Part shown: piece by piece, positions 6,356-14,992 of the stretch
How the letters are laid out: each line of letters opens with the position of its first letter
Numbering within the stretch: position 1 is the first letter of the stretch
From: JAJYBV01 sp021812265
GTDB lineage: Bacteria; Chloroflexota; Ktedonobacteria; Ktedonobacterales; JACDGC01
DNA: 18,371 nt
Assembly (NCBI GenBank): GCA_027459525.1
Contig: DAIDIC010000044.1
Span: 1-18,371, forward strand
Reading direction: 5' to 3'
Made by a program: the position numbers and the translations under genes
The notes under the pieces: generated by a model
What the model was told of the DNA's origin: nothing
Databases searched by the model: none
Seen by the model: only the letters and a program-made list of their open reading frames with translations

Positions 6356-8051
6356 ACAAGGTTCAGCCGCCGAGTCAGGTAAACAAAAAAAATTTCGCAC
6401 ATCGCTGCAATGGCGGCTGACTATATCATTCGTTCTGATCTTTGCCGTTCTTATTTCTGCGCTTGGCGGAGTGGTATATGTAATGGTCCGTTCCTTGCTC
6501 TACCAAAGCGCAGATCAAATATTCACTTCAAATATGCGCGCGGCGGCAATCAGTCAAAACGCGCAATTTTTATCTGATATCACACATATGCAGGGCAGCG
6601 CATTTGTATGCCAAACATTCAGCGAAGCGTTTCAAAATACAGTAGCTGCCGATGTACTGGCAACCTTGCCGGATGTTATTTCTGTACAATTGGTAAATAT
6701 TTCTACCGGTAAGGCATTAACTGGACCAGACACTGGCTCCGTACCATTTGGTTTGAACATAGCCCGGCTGGCTTCGTTCCGCGGCGCATATCTGCATGAA
6801 TGGACCAAAGCCGCACAGTCTGGCGCAGATAATTTTTATTCATTTTCTTCGGGAAGCAATCAATACAGCGGCTTGTTTATTGCCTACGACTATCGCCCCG
6901 ACGCGCCATGCCCAAACACGACCAAACTGCAGCCTGCTGTATTATATGCCGCGCAAAGTTTAAACAGTATTCAGCAAGATGAACATAATTTTATTATATT
7001 TCTTATATCTGTTCTTGGCGTGTGGATTGGAATGGCAATTTTACTGGGAGTATTTCTTACCCATTCAGGGCTGCGCGGACTTTCGCGGGTGGCGCAGGCG
7101 GCGCGAGCAATAACAAACGGAGATTTATCGCAGCGCGCCGGGCCAATGCGCCGCAATGATGAGATTACCGAAGTAGCTTTTGCTTTTGATGAAATGGTTG
7201 ATGTTATGACGGAAATTATTCAAAGCAAAGATGAATCGGAAAGCCGTATACGGCAATTTTTGGCAGACGCATCGCATGAATTAAAAACACCCCTGACATC
7301 CATTCGCGGATATTTAGATGTTTTGGCTCGTTCCGGCGCAATTCAATCTCAAGAAACAGCACATATTGTATATTCTGCAAAATTTGAATCGGAACGCTTG
7401 TCGCGACTGGTGGCAGATATGTTTACGCTGGCGCGTTTCGACGCCGGCAGACCCTTGCAGAAGCAGCCTGCCGATTTATGGGAGCTTGCAGCCAGCGCAG
7501 TCGATCAAGAACGATTAAACGCAGGGGAACGATCGATTTTTCTTGCTACCGACGGCAGTTTGCGTATTGTGGCAAATATCGATTCGGACCGGATTAAACA
7601 GCTGCTTATCATTATCATTGATAATGCGCTGAAATACGGCCGACAAGATTCCAGCGGAATCATTCAGGTAAAGCTGAGCAGAAGCGCCGATTTCGCGATA
7701 ATAGATATCACCGATAACGGGCCGGGAATACGCCAAGAAGATCTGCCGCATATTTTTGATCGATTTTATCGCGGCAAACGCGCAAAAACCGATGTTTCGG
7801 GACACGTAAGCGTTGCTGAAGCGCGCAATGGAACCGGGCTTGGATTGGCCATTGGCTTAGCAATTATCGAGGCGCATAAAGGAACCATAACCGTATCCAG
7901 CGGGCTGGGAACCGGAACCAGTTTTCATATTACGCTGCCGATGGATACCGGCAAAGAAATCACCACACAGCTCCGGAAACTATCACTCGGTCAACCAGAT
8001 TTACACCAAAATGATAGCCAATTTCGCGGTAGTCACGAATCTTCCATATAA
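6342..8051 (+). CDS. Membrane sensor histidine kinase (HAMP-HisKA-HATPase)
   Basis: 569 residues. Membrane segment 1 is at about 28-50 and segment 2 at about 217-239, leaving an extracytoplasmic sensor of about 165 residues (two cysteines, C90 and C190) that I do not recognise. HAMP follows (about 240-290), then the HisKA box with His312 in DASHELKTPLTS. The ATPase domain shows the N box IIDNALKYG (425-433), G1 box DITDNGPGI (455-463), F box around IFDRFYRG and G2 box GTGLGLAIG (497-505). It starts inside the response-regulator gene (14-base overlap). After the usual C-terminal strand (FHITLP) about 35 more residues follow, encoded antisense to the end of hutI; this tail looks acquired by read-through rather than conserved. 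Confidence 0.93.
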   Translation: MSSAEQGSAAESGKQKKFRTSLQWRLTISFVLIFAVLISALGGVVYVMVRSLLYQSADQIFTSNMRAAAISQNAQFLSDITHMQGSAFVCQTFSEAFQNTVAADVLATLPDVISVQLVNISTGKALTGPDTGSVPFGLNIARLASFRGAYLHEWTKAAQSGADNFYSFSSGSNQYSGLFIAYDYRPDAPCPNTTKLQPAVLYAAQSLNSIQQDEHNFIIFLISVLGVWIGMAILLGVFLTHSGLRGLSRVAQAARAITNGDLSQRAGPMRRNDEITEVAFAFDEMVDVMTEIIQSKDESESRIRQFLADASHELKTPLTSIRGYLDVLARSGAIQSQETAHIVYSAKFESERLSRLVADMFTLARFDAGRPLQKQPADLWELAASAVDQERLNAGERSIFLATDGSLRIVANIDSDRIKQLLIIIIDNALKYGRQDSSGIIQVKLSRSADFAIIDITDNGPGIRQEDLPHIFDRFYRGKRAKTDVSGHVSVAEARNGTGLGLAIGLAIIEAHKGTITVSSGLGTGTSFHITLPMDTGKEITTQLRKLSLGQPDLHQNDSQFRGSHESSI

Positions 8052-9222
8052 GCGCGTCGGCGCGTTTATTGGCGGCAATGCAGCCGCGATCGGTTAAGGC
8101 CAGCGCTTTGGCGGCGTTTAGAGTAACCGCCTGCAAAGATTGTTCAACGGTAAGGCCGCAATGCGCCACAGCCAACGCCATAATCATTTGCAGATTTTCA
8201 CAATTGCAGGTACCCGGATTATAGTCTGTAGCCAGCGCAACAGTTGCGCCGCGTTCCAAAAATCTGCGCGCATTGGGAAATGAAGTTTGCATAGAAAACG
8301 AACACCCAGGCAATAATGTGGCAATTACTCCGGCGTTGGCCAGCTTTTGAATATCTGCATCCTGAATATGATCCAGATGATCTGCCGATACCACACCTAA
8401 ATCTGCCGCCAGCGCGGCGCCGCCGATATCGTGCGATTGATTTGTATGCATTTTCAGCAAATACCCCAACGCGCGCGCAGCTTCCAATATTGTTTTCGTT
8501 TCAAGCACGGAAAAGGCGCTTTCCTCGCAATATACATCGCAAAAGCGCGCTTGCCCAATAAACGCCGGAGCCATATTCTGGATAACATGCTGCACATACG
8601 CGCTTCTGTGGCCGCCAAATTCCACAGGAATAATATGCGCGCCTAAAAATGTGGGAATAATATCCGGCAAATGTGGTTCACCAGACAGAGCGCGCATCAC
8701 ATTCAAGATTTTTTCTTCGGCGACAAATTCAAGCCCATAACCGGTTTTGCCTTCAACTGTAGTCGTTCCGTGGCGGCGCATCGATTGCAGCCGCTCCAGC
8801 GCTGCGCCACGCAAAGATTGATAAGGAGCTGCGCGAGTTTCTCGAACAGTGCGGTGTATGCCACCGTTCAGCCGCTGTATTTCTTCATAATCGGCGCCGG
8901 CGTGTCTTGCTTGAAATTCATCTGCGCGTTCTCCGGCAAAAACAACATGTGTATGAGAATCAATCAACCCTGGGGTAACAAGCGCGCGTTGCGCGTCTAT
9001 TTCCGTATAGATTCCGCCATGCCGAAGATCTGCCGGCAGATCTTTTTCGGGGCCGGCGTATACAATGCGCGAACCGCGCGTCACCATAGCGGCGTTTGGG
9101 ATAGCGTCCAGCAAATCATTTGTATCAGGGCGCATTGTCAATAAAAAGCCAATATTGCGAATGACCACTGCGCCGGTTTCTGCGTCACATATATCTGGCG
9201 CTGTACGATTCACCGGTTCCAT
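7960..9222 (-). CDS. hutI: Imidazolonepropionase
   Basis: 420 residues, normal length. The enzyme opens the ring of 4-imidazolone-5-propanoate to formiminoglutamate, third step of histidine degradation. Amidohydrolase landmarks: metal-binding His90 and His92 in LIDSHTHVVFAGERADEF; GKTGYGL (158-164); TFLGAHIIP with His196; CEESAF; metal His259 in KMHTNQ; SADHLDH with His282; LLPGCSFSM; and metal Asp333 in ALATDYNPGT. All expected metal ligands are present. It is the last gene of a four-gene operon, starting nine bases after the second ATPase; no hutU, hutH or hutG is in the window, which is unusual. Its last 92 bases overlap, antisense, the end of the histidine kinase gene. Confidence 0.93.
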   Translation of the reverse strand: MEPVNRTAPDICDAETGAVVIRNIGFLLTMRPDTNDLLDAIPNAAMVTRGSRIVYAGPEKDLPADLRHGGIYTEIDAQRALVTPGLIDSHTHVVFAGERADEFQARHAGADYEEIQRLNGGIHRTVRETRAAPYQSLRGAALERLQSMRRHGTTTVEGKTGYGLEFVAEEKILNVMRALSGEPHLPDIIPTFLGAHIIPVEFGGHRSAYVQHVIQNMAPAFIGQARFCDVYCEESAFSVLETKTILEAARALGYLLKMHTNQSHDIGGAALAADLGVVSADHLDHIQDADIQKLANAGVIATLLPGCSFSMQTSFPNARRFLERGATVALATDYNPGTCNCENLQMIMALAVAHCGLTVEQSLQAVTLNAAKALALTDRGCIAANKRADALIWKIRDYREIGYHFGVNLVDRVIVSGAVW

Positions 9223-9231
9223 AAAAACACC

Positions 9232-9939
9232 CTAGCTCCTAACTGCTTGTTCGGCAGTAACTATACCATCGTGTATCAAAAGTGTTGTATCGGCAATATC
9301 TACAACATTTTGATCATGTGTGGCAATCAACACACAAATATTTTCCTTGCGTGAAATATCTCGCAACAAAGACGCAATCATTTTGCCGGTTAACGAATCT
9401 AAGTTACCGGTCGGCTCATCTGCCATTAAAAATTTGGGGGTGTGCGCCAACGCGCGAGCCAACGCAGTGCGCTGCTGTTCTCCGCCGGAAAGCTCCATGC
9501 TTCGGTGCCGCGCTCTTTCAAGCAAACCAACCATTTCTAAAGCGGCGCGCGCCTTCGCTTCTCTTTCTTTACGCGGAGCGCCTGCCAGCCGAAGCGGTAT
9601 TTCTACATTTTCCTGAGCAGTAAGCGTAGGGAAAAGGTGCGCGTTTTGAAACATAACACCAAAACTCATTCTGCGCAGTTTTGTCCGCTCAAATTCACTT
9701 AAAGCGTTTAAGCGGAAACCAAGCGCAATCACTTCTCCGCTGGTTGGTGTATCCAACCCTGCCAATATATTTAACAGTGTGGTTTTTCCCGAACCCGACC
9801 GGCCACGCAAAGCGGCCATTTCCCCGGATTGAAGCGAGAATGTGGCGCTGCGCACCGCATGAACAACGGAAGATCCCGATTTAAAATCGCGTGACACTGC
9901 GCGCGCTTCAATAATGCTGTTCGATTGCATACTATTCAT
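9232..9939 (-). CDS. ABC transporter ATPase, MacB/LolD type
   Basis: 235 residues. Walker A GRSGSGKT (46-53), Q-loop Gln98 in MFQNAHLF, signature LSGGEQQR (150-157), Walker B FLMADE (170-175) and switch His208 in ATHD are all intact. The domain order and length are those of the LolD/MacB/FtsE class, which couples ATP hydrolysis to FtsX-fold permeases at the membrane. It starts five bases after the stop of the other ATPase gene; AAGGGA in the end of that gene serves as ribosome binding site. A second ATG at 9930 is possible. With two ATPases and one double-FtsX permease, this subunit probably forms a heterodimer with the AbrB-tailed one. Confidence 0.92.
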   Translation of the reverse strand: MNSMQSNSIIEARAVSRDFKSGSSVVHAVRSATFSLQSGEMAALRGRSGSGKTTLLNILAGLDTPTSGEVIALGFRLNALSEFERTKLRRMSFGVMFQNAHLFPTLTAQENVEIPLRLAGAPRKEREAKARAALEMVGLLERARHRSMELSGGEQQRTALARALAHTPKFLMADEPTGNLDSLTGKMIASLLRDISRKENICVLIATHDQNVVDIADTTLLIHDGIVTAEQAVRS

Positions 9940-9944
9940 GCCGA

Positions 9945-10940
9945 TTATATTCCCTTTATTCGTGATGTAAGCGGTTTGGTTTTTGAAATTTCATCGGAAT
10001 CACCGGCGGAGATTTGCGCAGGCGCATCTATCTGAATCGGCCAGACTTCAACATGATCCTGCAAAATGCGGATTTCCGCGCGACCATTAAAATCAATTTG
10101 CTCTAACGCTTCTTTAGGAAGCTGCATGCGCCCTACCCTATCGATAACAATAGATTCGCGGTGTGTATCCAGCGAAATACCCACAACGGCGCTGCGCTGT
10201 TGTCCGCCCTGTGCGCGGGCTTGCAGGGGAGCGTCTCTTCTTACGGTTTCGGTGCTGGTGCGGCCATCGCGAATGGCAATAGTTCTATCCGCCAATTCAG
10301 CGATAGCCACATCGTGTGTTACCAAAATAACGGTAACACCAATTTTTTGATTAATAGAACGGAGCATTTGAAATATTTCATGCGCCGAAACAGAGTCCAG
10401 CTCTCCGGTAGGTTCATCTGCCAACAGCAACCAAGGCTCATTTGCCAAAGCAACCGCAATAGCGGCGCGTTGCAGCTCTCCACCGGAAAGCTGAGTGGGA
10501 TATTTATGCGCCATATCGGCAAGCCCCACCAAAGCAAGCAATTCATTCGCGCGGGCGCGGCGCTTGCTGCCGCTGATTCCCCGTAAAGTCAGCGGAGATT
10601 CAACATTGATCCGAATTGTTAAATCCGGCAGTAAATTTCTGCCTGGCTGTTGCCAAATTTGTCCAATAACCGCCCGGCGATATGCAATGCGCTGTTTTTC
10701 AGTCATGCGGCTTAGATCATAGCCTGCAACCACACATTTGCCGGCGCTTGGAGCATCCAAGGCTCCGATTATATTCAGCAGCGTAGATTTTCCTGAACCT
10801 GAGGCGCCGACTACTGCCAGCATTTCGCCCTGAAACGCTTCAATATCCAACCCTTGCAGAGCAACAACTTCGAGATCGGCGACTTTATAGATTTTTACCA
10901 AATTCTCACAGCGCAGCAATATTTCTTTTTGCGTCTCCAT
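9945..10940 (-). CDS. ABC transporter ATPase with C-terminal AbrB-like domain
   Basis: 331 residues from the ATG at 10940; GAGGAG eight to nine bases upstream selects this start over the in-frame ATG at 10967 that overlaps the permease stop. Walker A GASGSGKS (45-52), Q-loop around WQQPGRNLLP, signature LSGGELQR (151-158), Walker B LLLADE (170-175) and His209 in VTHD are intact. Beyond the usual end, residues about 263-302 read SIVIDRVGRMQLPKEALEQI then AEIRILQDHVEVWP, which has the look of a swapped-hairpin AbrB/SpoVT fold (D-x-x-GR-hydrophobic-x-LP). This tail may dimerise the ATPases or bind a regulator; DNA binding is possible but unproven. The linker is rich in Gln, Arg and Ala. Confidence 0.92.
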   Translation of the reverse strand: METQKEILLRCENLVKIYKVADLEVVALQGLDIEAFQGEMLAVVGASGSGKSTLLNIIGALDAPSAGKCVVAGYDLSRMTEKQRIAYRRAVIGQIWQQPGRNLLPDLTIRINVESPLTLRGISGSKRRARANELLALVGLADMAHKYPTQLSGGELQRAAIAVALANEPWLLLADEPTGELDSVSAHEIFQMLRSINQKIGVTVILVTHDVAIAELADRTIAIRDGRTSTETVRRDAPLQARAQGGQQRSAVVGISLDTHRESIVIDRVGRMQLPKEALEQIDFNGRAEIRILQDHVEVWPIQIDAPAQISAGDSDEISKTKPLTSRIKGI

Positions 10941-10956
10941 AATACACGCTCCTCTA

Positions 10957-13947
10957 TCAGTCTTCATTCAGCCGCAATGTTTGGCTGAAGTTTTCTTTTG
11001 CCGCAGATCGCTGCACCAGCAGGGTTGTGAATATAAACATGAACACAACAATCGCTAAAATAGCGCCAATATACGCCCATGGGTAAACAATTTGTATCGG
11101 CGGCACAAAAGTTGAAATTTGCGACTGCGTAGATGTTGTATCGATATTGGTAAACACCAGTGTTGGGGCGACAACCAACGCCAGCAAAAAACCAAGCCCT
11201 GTTCCTAAAATCCCCGATAAACCGAAAATAAATAGTTGGTTGTTGGTTATAATACTCAATATTTGCGACCGATCTGCCCCCAACGCTTTTAATATCGTAA
11301 AATTCAGCCGCATTTCTCGGGCAGATTGCGCGGCGGCGCTAATAGCGCCAATAAACGCCAGCAGCAACACGGCAAGCGCGCCAATATTCAATATCCCCAA
11401 AATAGTAATTTGCAATGGGTCATTCTGCAGCGTGTTGACTGCAGCGCGTCTATCACGCAGTTGATTCAGCGCCAACGCGCCGGTTTGCAGCGTTTGCCGT
11501 ATCGCGCTCAGTTCCGCGGTGTTTCCGGTTGTTTTCAGCCAAATATAGTTCGGCTGGAATGATGCGCTGGGATTTTGAGATTGAAACACCGACGCAAGAG
11601 TTGCATAATCAACCAAAATTGCCCCGCCAACGTCTTGCGGCATATTATAATTTGCAGCTGTTGTATCGTAAATTGTGGGAATTAAGGCTATTTTTCCCGT
11701 CACAATAAACCGCAATGCGCCGCTGGTAGCGCCGGGAATTTGCAAAGAAAAAGTGTTTCCTGTCGCAAGATGCAGCGCCGCCGCAGCCGCGCTATCCACA
11801 TACGCAGGAATATACCCGCTGGATTCAGCCGTTTGGCGCTGCAACGCGAGTTGCTGAAGTAAAGCGCTGAGCGGCTGCGACGAATCTTGATTCGTCCAAA
11901 TTGCCGCCGCGCCAAATGTATTGCTGTTCACTGCGGCAATATCTATAGCAGTATTAGAAGGATTCCCCGACGGCGGAGAATTGATCACGGCTCCGGCAGA
12001 CGCTGCCTGTACTCCCTGAACAGCGGTATACTGAGACTCTATTGTTGTGGCAGAAGTTTGCAGTGAAGCAGGAAGCTGCGGCAATAACCCACTGAAATCG
12101 GCGCCTGTATTAAAATCGGTAATTGCCGATACTCGCTGCTGCTGTGTGGTGTTGAAAATCACCATAAACAGCATAAATCCCAGTGAAAGGGATAGCAGCA
12201 ATGTAGTGCGCATTGTTTGCCGCGGCTGCCGCGATATACGCGCATATGCCACCATTGCGGCAGCTCCCTTAGATTTTGTAGCCAGCCATGTTATCAATTT
12301 TGCCAGCAGCGGAAATAATCTGGTAAAAATCGCCGCGCCCGAGGCCAACAGCAAAACCGGAGCTAACAAAGAAAATATTGAAAACGCTCTCATAAAAAAC
12401 GGGCCGATATTTTGGACCGCTAAAATATACATACCATAAATCGCCGCGCCAAGCGCCGCCAAAATAATATCTATATTAAACCGTTGCCAAAATGGCTTGC
12501 GCGCGCTGCGTGACGTCTCCCTGCGCAACGAAAGCGCATCCATACCGCTGGCCCGTCCGATAGAAACCAGCGCGCCGATAATAGATCCGGCAATAGCAAC
12601 AAGCGCATACCAACGCACCGACCAAATTACTTGAACCGGATTATTTAATATATTATTTGCCGATTGATCGGCTATCGGCAGAAAATGGGTTGCAGCAAAC
12701 CGAATAATTTCCAGCGCTATAATCGGGCCGATAAGCAGGGCAATAAGGCTAATAAGAATAGTTTGCAGCGACATCGCCATAAATATCTGCCGACGACTGG
12801 CCCCACGACTGTGTAAAATAGCAATTGCCGGCGCCTGTTGTTCGATAAACAGCTCTGATGAAACACTAACAAACAGCAAAATCAATCCTAAAATTTGCAG
12901 AATTAATACTGTTGCAGGAATTTGCAGAATATCATAAAGCTGGCTGTAAGACGCTAAAATACTAAAGCTGTCTCCTAAAATATCACTGTTCATAATCTGC
13001 GGAATACCGCTTAAAGCATTAGGCAATTGGCTTACAATTGCTTGGGCATTGGTGTAAAGCTGATTAACATTATTAACAGATATTTTAGAGGGATCCAGCT
13101 GATATTGCCAGTTAAAAACAAACCCTTGGTTATTCAATAAATTTAACGATGTTGAATTGGATAAACGAAATGTATGTAATAAAGGCGCCGTATCCGTTAA
13201 CGCCATAATCGTTATTGAACTGCTATTTCCTGATGAAGAATTTATTACCGGCGTAAAACTTAAATCACCCCAAAATGTTTCTTCAGGAGAAATTGGCGCA
13301 AATTCACCCACAACAACCGCATGGTATTCCGTTGGTGTAGTAGAATTGCCGTTTGGCCCGCCAATCAGCGTTATTTTAGCGCCAACCGATATCCCAAGCG
13401 CGTTCATACTATCTTGTGTTAAAGCGATTGGCAATGCAGAACTGTTTGCATTAGGCAAAGCCCCTGCAATCAAACGCACATGGGACGCCGCTTGGCTCAT
13501 AGAATACCCCGCAAATTGCATTAACACATTATTTGCGCTGGATACTGTTTTAGAAGCCGGTGAAACACCGGAAACAATAAGCTGATAAGACTGCGCGGAA
13601 GCAATCGGCGCGCCGGTTAGATAAGAACCGAAATTGGATTGAATAAGCGGGGAAATATTTTGATAGACATTTTGCAGTTGTGTTTCGGTTAGCGCATAGG
13701 AGTTGACGTTTACAGTAAATATTGAGGATTGCGGGGTTTGGGTTAATGCATTGCGAAATCCCGAACTAACAGTAACCTGCGCAAACAGCGGCATTGCGCA
13801 AATGATAATTACTGCCGTTAACGCGCCTAATCCGGTAAGCGCTAAAGATCTCCAAGAATCGCGGAAGCGCCAAATAGCCAAAGTAAGCGCCGGCGGTATC
13901 AGTGTAAATTTTGCAGAACTGCCCGCGGATTTAGTGAGCTGCGCCAT
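10957..13947 (-). CDS. Large FtsX-type ABC permease with two FtsX domains
   Basis: 996 residues from the ATG at 13947, chosen because AGGAGG lies at 13957-13952, an ideal spacing; an upstream in-frame ATG at 13977 lacks such a site. One membrane segment near residues 34-56 is followed by an extracytoplasmic domain of about 290 residues rich in Ser, Thr and Asn. Next comes a membrane block (about 340-600) containing the FtsX motif AILHSRGASRRQI, a second external domain of about 240 residues, and a final membrane block (about 845-985) with the matching motif ILKALGADRSQI. This is the fused permease of a MacB/LolCE-like system, acting on substrates outside the membrane (lipid, lipoprotein or peptide). 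It is the first gene of the operon, with the two ATPases and hutI following at gaps of 16, 5 and 9 bases. Confidence 0.9.
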   Translation of the reverse strand: MAQLTKSAGSSAKFTLIPPALTLAIWRFRDSWRSLALTGLGALTAVIIICAMPLFAQVTVSSGFRNALTQTPQSSIFTVNVNSYALTETQLQNVYQNISPLIQSNFGSYLTGAPIASAQSYQLIVSGVSPASKTVSSANNVLMQFAGYSMSQAASHVRLIAGALPNANSSALPIALTQDSMNALGISVGAKITLIGGPNGNSTTPTEYHAVVVGEFAPISPEETFWGDLSFTPVINSSSGNSSSITIMALTDTAPLLHTFRLSNSTSLNLLNNQGFVFNWQYQLDPSKISVNNVNQLYTNAQAIVSQLPNALSGIPQIMNSDILGDSFSILASYSQLYDILQIPATVLILQILGLILLFVSVSSELFIEQQAPAIAILHSRGASRRQIFMAMSLQTILISLIALLIGPIIALEIIRFAATHFLPIADQSANNILNNPVQVIWSVRWYALVAIAGSIIGALVSIGRASGMDALSLRRETSRSARKPFWQRFNIDIILAALGAAIYGMYILAVQNIGPFFMRAFSIFSLLAPVLLLASGAAIFTRLFPLLAKLITWLATKSKGAAAMVAYARISRQPRQTMRTTLLLSLSLGFMLFMVIFNTTQQQRVSAITDFNTGADFSGLLPQLPASLQTSATTIESQYTAVQGVQAASAGAVINSPPSGNPSNTAIDIAAVNSNTFGAAAIWTNQDSSQPLSALLQQLALQRQTAESSGYIPAYVDSAAAAALHLATGNTFSLQIPGATSGALRFIVTGKIALIPTIYDTTAANYNMPQDVGGAILVDYATLASVFQSQNPSASFQPNYIWLKTTGNTAELSAIRQTLQTGALALNQLRDRRAAVNTLQNDPLQITILGILNIGALAVLLLAFIGAISAAAQSAREMRLNFTILKALGADRSQILSIITNNQLFIFGLSGILGTGLGFLLALVVAPTLVFTNIDTTSTQSQISTFVPPIQIVYPWAYIGAILAIVVFMFIFTTLLVQRSAAKENFSQTLRLNED

Positions 13948-13983
13948 TATATCCTCCTGTGTAAATAACCTGAACATGTCTCA

Positions 13984-14013
13984 AGTGTATGTGGCAATTT
14001 AGGGTTGTGTCAA
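13984..14013 (-). promoter_or_regulatory. Probable promoter of the permease-ATPase-hutI operon
   Basis: On the minus strand a perfect TTGACA (14013-14008) is followed after 18 bases by TACACT (13989-13984). Transcription would start near 13977, giving a 30-base leader with the AGGAGG site before the ATG at 13947. Confidence 0.6.
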
Positions 14014-14109
14014 GCGCCATAGCAATCTTCGGCAATACAAGCGGCCGCAAAATACACCACGCAATTTCCGGCGCCTGTTCGCATATTTTGCATTCTGTTA
14101 TAAGCAGGC

Positions 14110-14141
14110 GCATAGGGGCATCTCAAATGCTGTCCCTATGC
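14110..14141. repeat. Two-step hairpin after the lipoprotein gene
   Basis: GCATAGGG (14110-14117) pairs with CCCTATGC (14134-14141), and inside it GCAT (14118-14121) pairs with ATGC (14127-14130). It lies 37 bases past the lipoprotein stop codon. On the minus strand it lacks a following T run, so it is a weak terminator candidate. Confidence 0.45.
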
Positions 14142-14177
14142 ATTCCTTTTCAAAGTTCTGGGGTGTATTTGAAGCGG

Positions 14178-14897
14178 TTATATCCAATGAACAAGAATCG
14201 CGTCATCCGACTCCACAGATGTTTGCACACTACGAAATCCGGATTGAATATTAAGCCGGTTTCCTTGGTATATTACCGTAATAGCGCCGCTTCCCACTTG
14301 CAGCGCAGTGGTATTCAACGCGCAAGCGTTGGCGGTGGCGGAACCGGAATTATAGATTTGATAATTCCGATTTGCGGTATCAAATGCTCCGCAGCGAATT
14401 GTTCCGGCGCCCGGATGTTGAAAAAATATTGCCAGATCTGTTGTTCTTGCCAAATTGTCTTGCGAATGAGGTGTGATAATAAGCGGCTGCACAGGCTCAT
14501 AGAAGGTAAATGTTGTAGATCCATTTGGGCTTGTATAGATACAGGTGTGAGGTTTAGCCGGCCCTAAATATGGTAATTCGCCGGTAAAATCGTGCTGTCC
14601 GTTATATTCAATGGTAATAGCGTCACACAAAAGAGATTCTCCCCGATTAAAGTGGACAAATATGTTCGATGAAAAAAATTCAACACTTACCAATACTTTT
14701 GAAGTCACGCCGATATATGGAGGTGTACTTGTGCTATTAGTTACAGATACATTGAATAACATGCTCAACTGAGACGGCGCAGTATTCGATAGCGTTACTT
14801 CTGTTGCGCTGGGTGTAAAATTACCACAGCCAGCCGCTGCCACACACAATCCGACAAGAAGTACAGCGCTGACCTTTGAAAAAAACCTTTGAAACAT
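14178..14897 (-). CDS. Putative secreted lipoprotein of unknown function
   Basis: 239 residues from the ATG at 14897, which AAGGAAGG just upstream selects over a longer open frame reaching 14978. The first 24 residues form a lipoprotein signal peptide: MFQRFFSK, a hydrophobic run, then the lipobox VAAAGC with Cys24 as the lipidated residue. The rest is polar and rich in Thr, Ser, Asn and beta-strand-like segments, with no domain I recognise; cysteines include those in LLCDAITIEY, HTCIYTSP, IRCGAFD and NACALNT, which could form two disulphides outside the cell. It lies 95 bases after the crystallin-like gene on the same strand, so the two may be co-expressed, and upstream of the exporter operon, which has its own promoter. 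Confidence 0.75.
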   Translation of the reverse strand: MFQRFFSKVSAVLLVGLCVAAAGCGNFTPSATEVTLSNTAPSQLSMLFNVSVTNSTSTPPYIGVTSKVLVSVEFFSSNIFVHFNRGESLLCDAITIEYNGQHDFTGELPYLGPAKPHTCIYTSPNGSTTFTFYEPVQPLIITPHSQDNLARTTDLAIFFQHPGAGTIRCGAFDTANRNYQIYNSGSATANACALNTTALQVGSGAITVIYQGNRLNIQSGFRSVQTSVESDDAILVHWI

Positions 14898-14928
14898 ATT
14901 TTTTCCTTCCTTAATACAATAACATATA

Positions 14929-14960
14929 TCAGACGCCATAAAATACAGTACAGCGTCTGA
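14929..14960. repeat. Inverted repeat between the crystallin-like and lipoprotein genes
   Basis: TCAGACGC (14929-14936) pairs with GCGTCTGA (14953-14960) over a 16-base loop. No T run follows on the minus strand, so it may slow or protect a shared transcript rather than end it. Confidence 0.45.
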
Positions 14961-14992
14961 CATGTAAATTCCCTCCACAACAAGAAAGCTTT

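Noticed and set aside
8671..9144. 157-codon plus-strand frame
   Set aside because: It is antisense to hutI, whose motifs are all intact; a shadow frame.
10161..10586. 141-codon plus-strand frame, and others antisense to the ATPase and permease genes
   Set aside because: They mirror the coding pattern of the minus-strand genes and have no start signals of their own.
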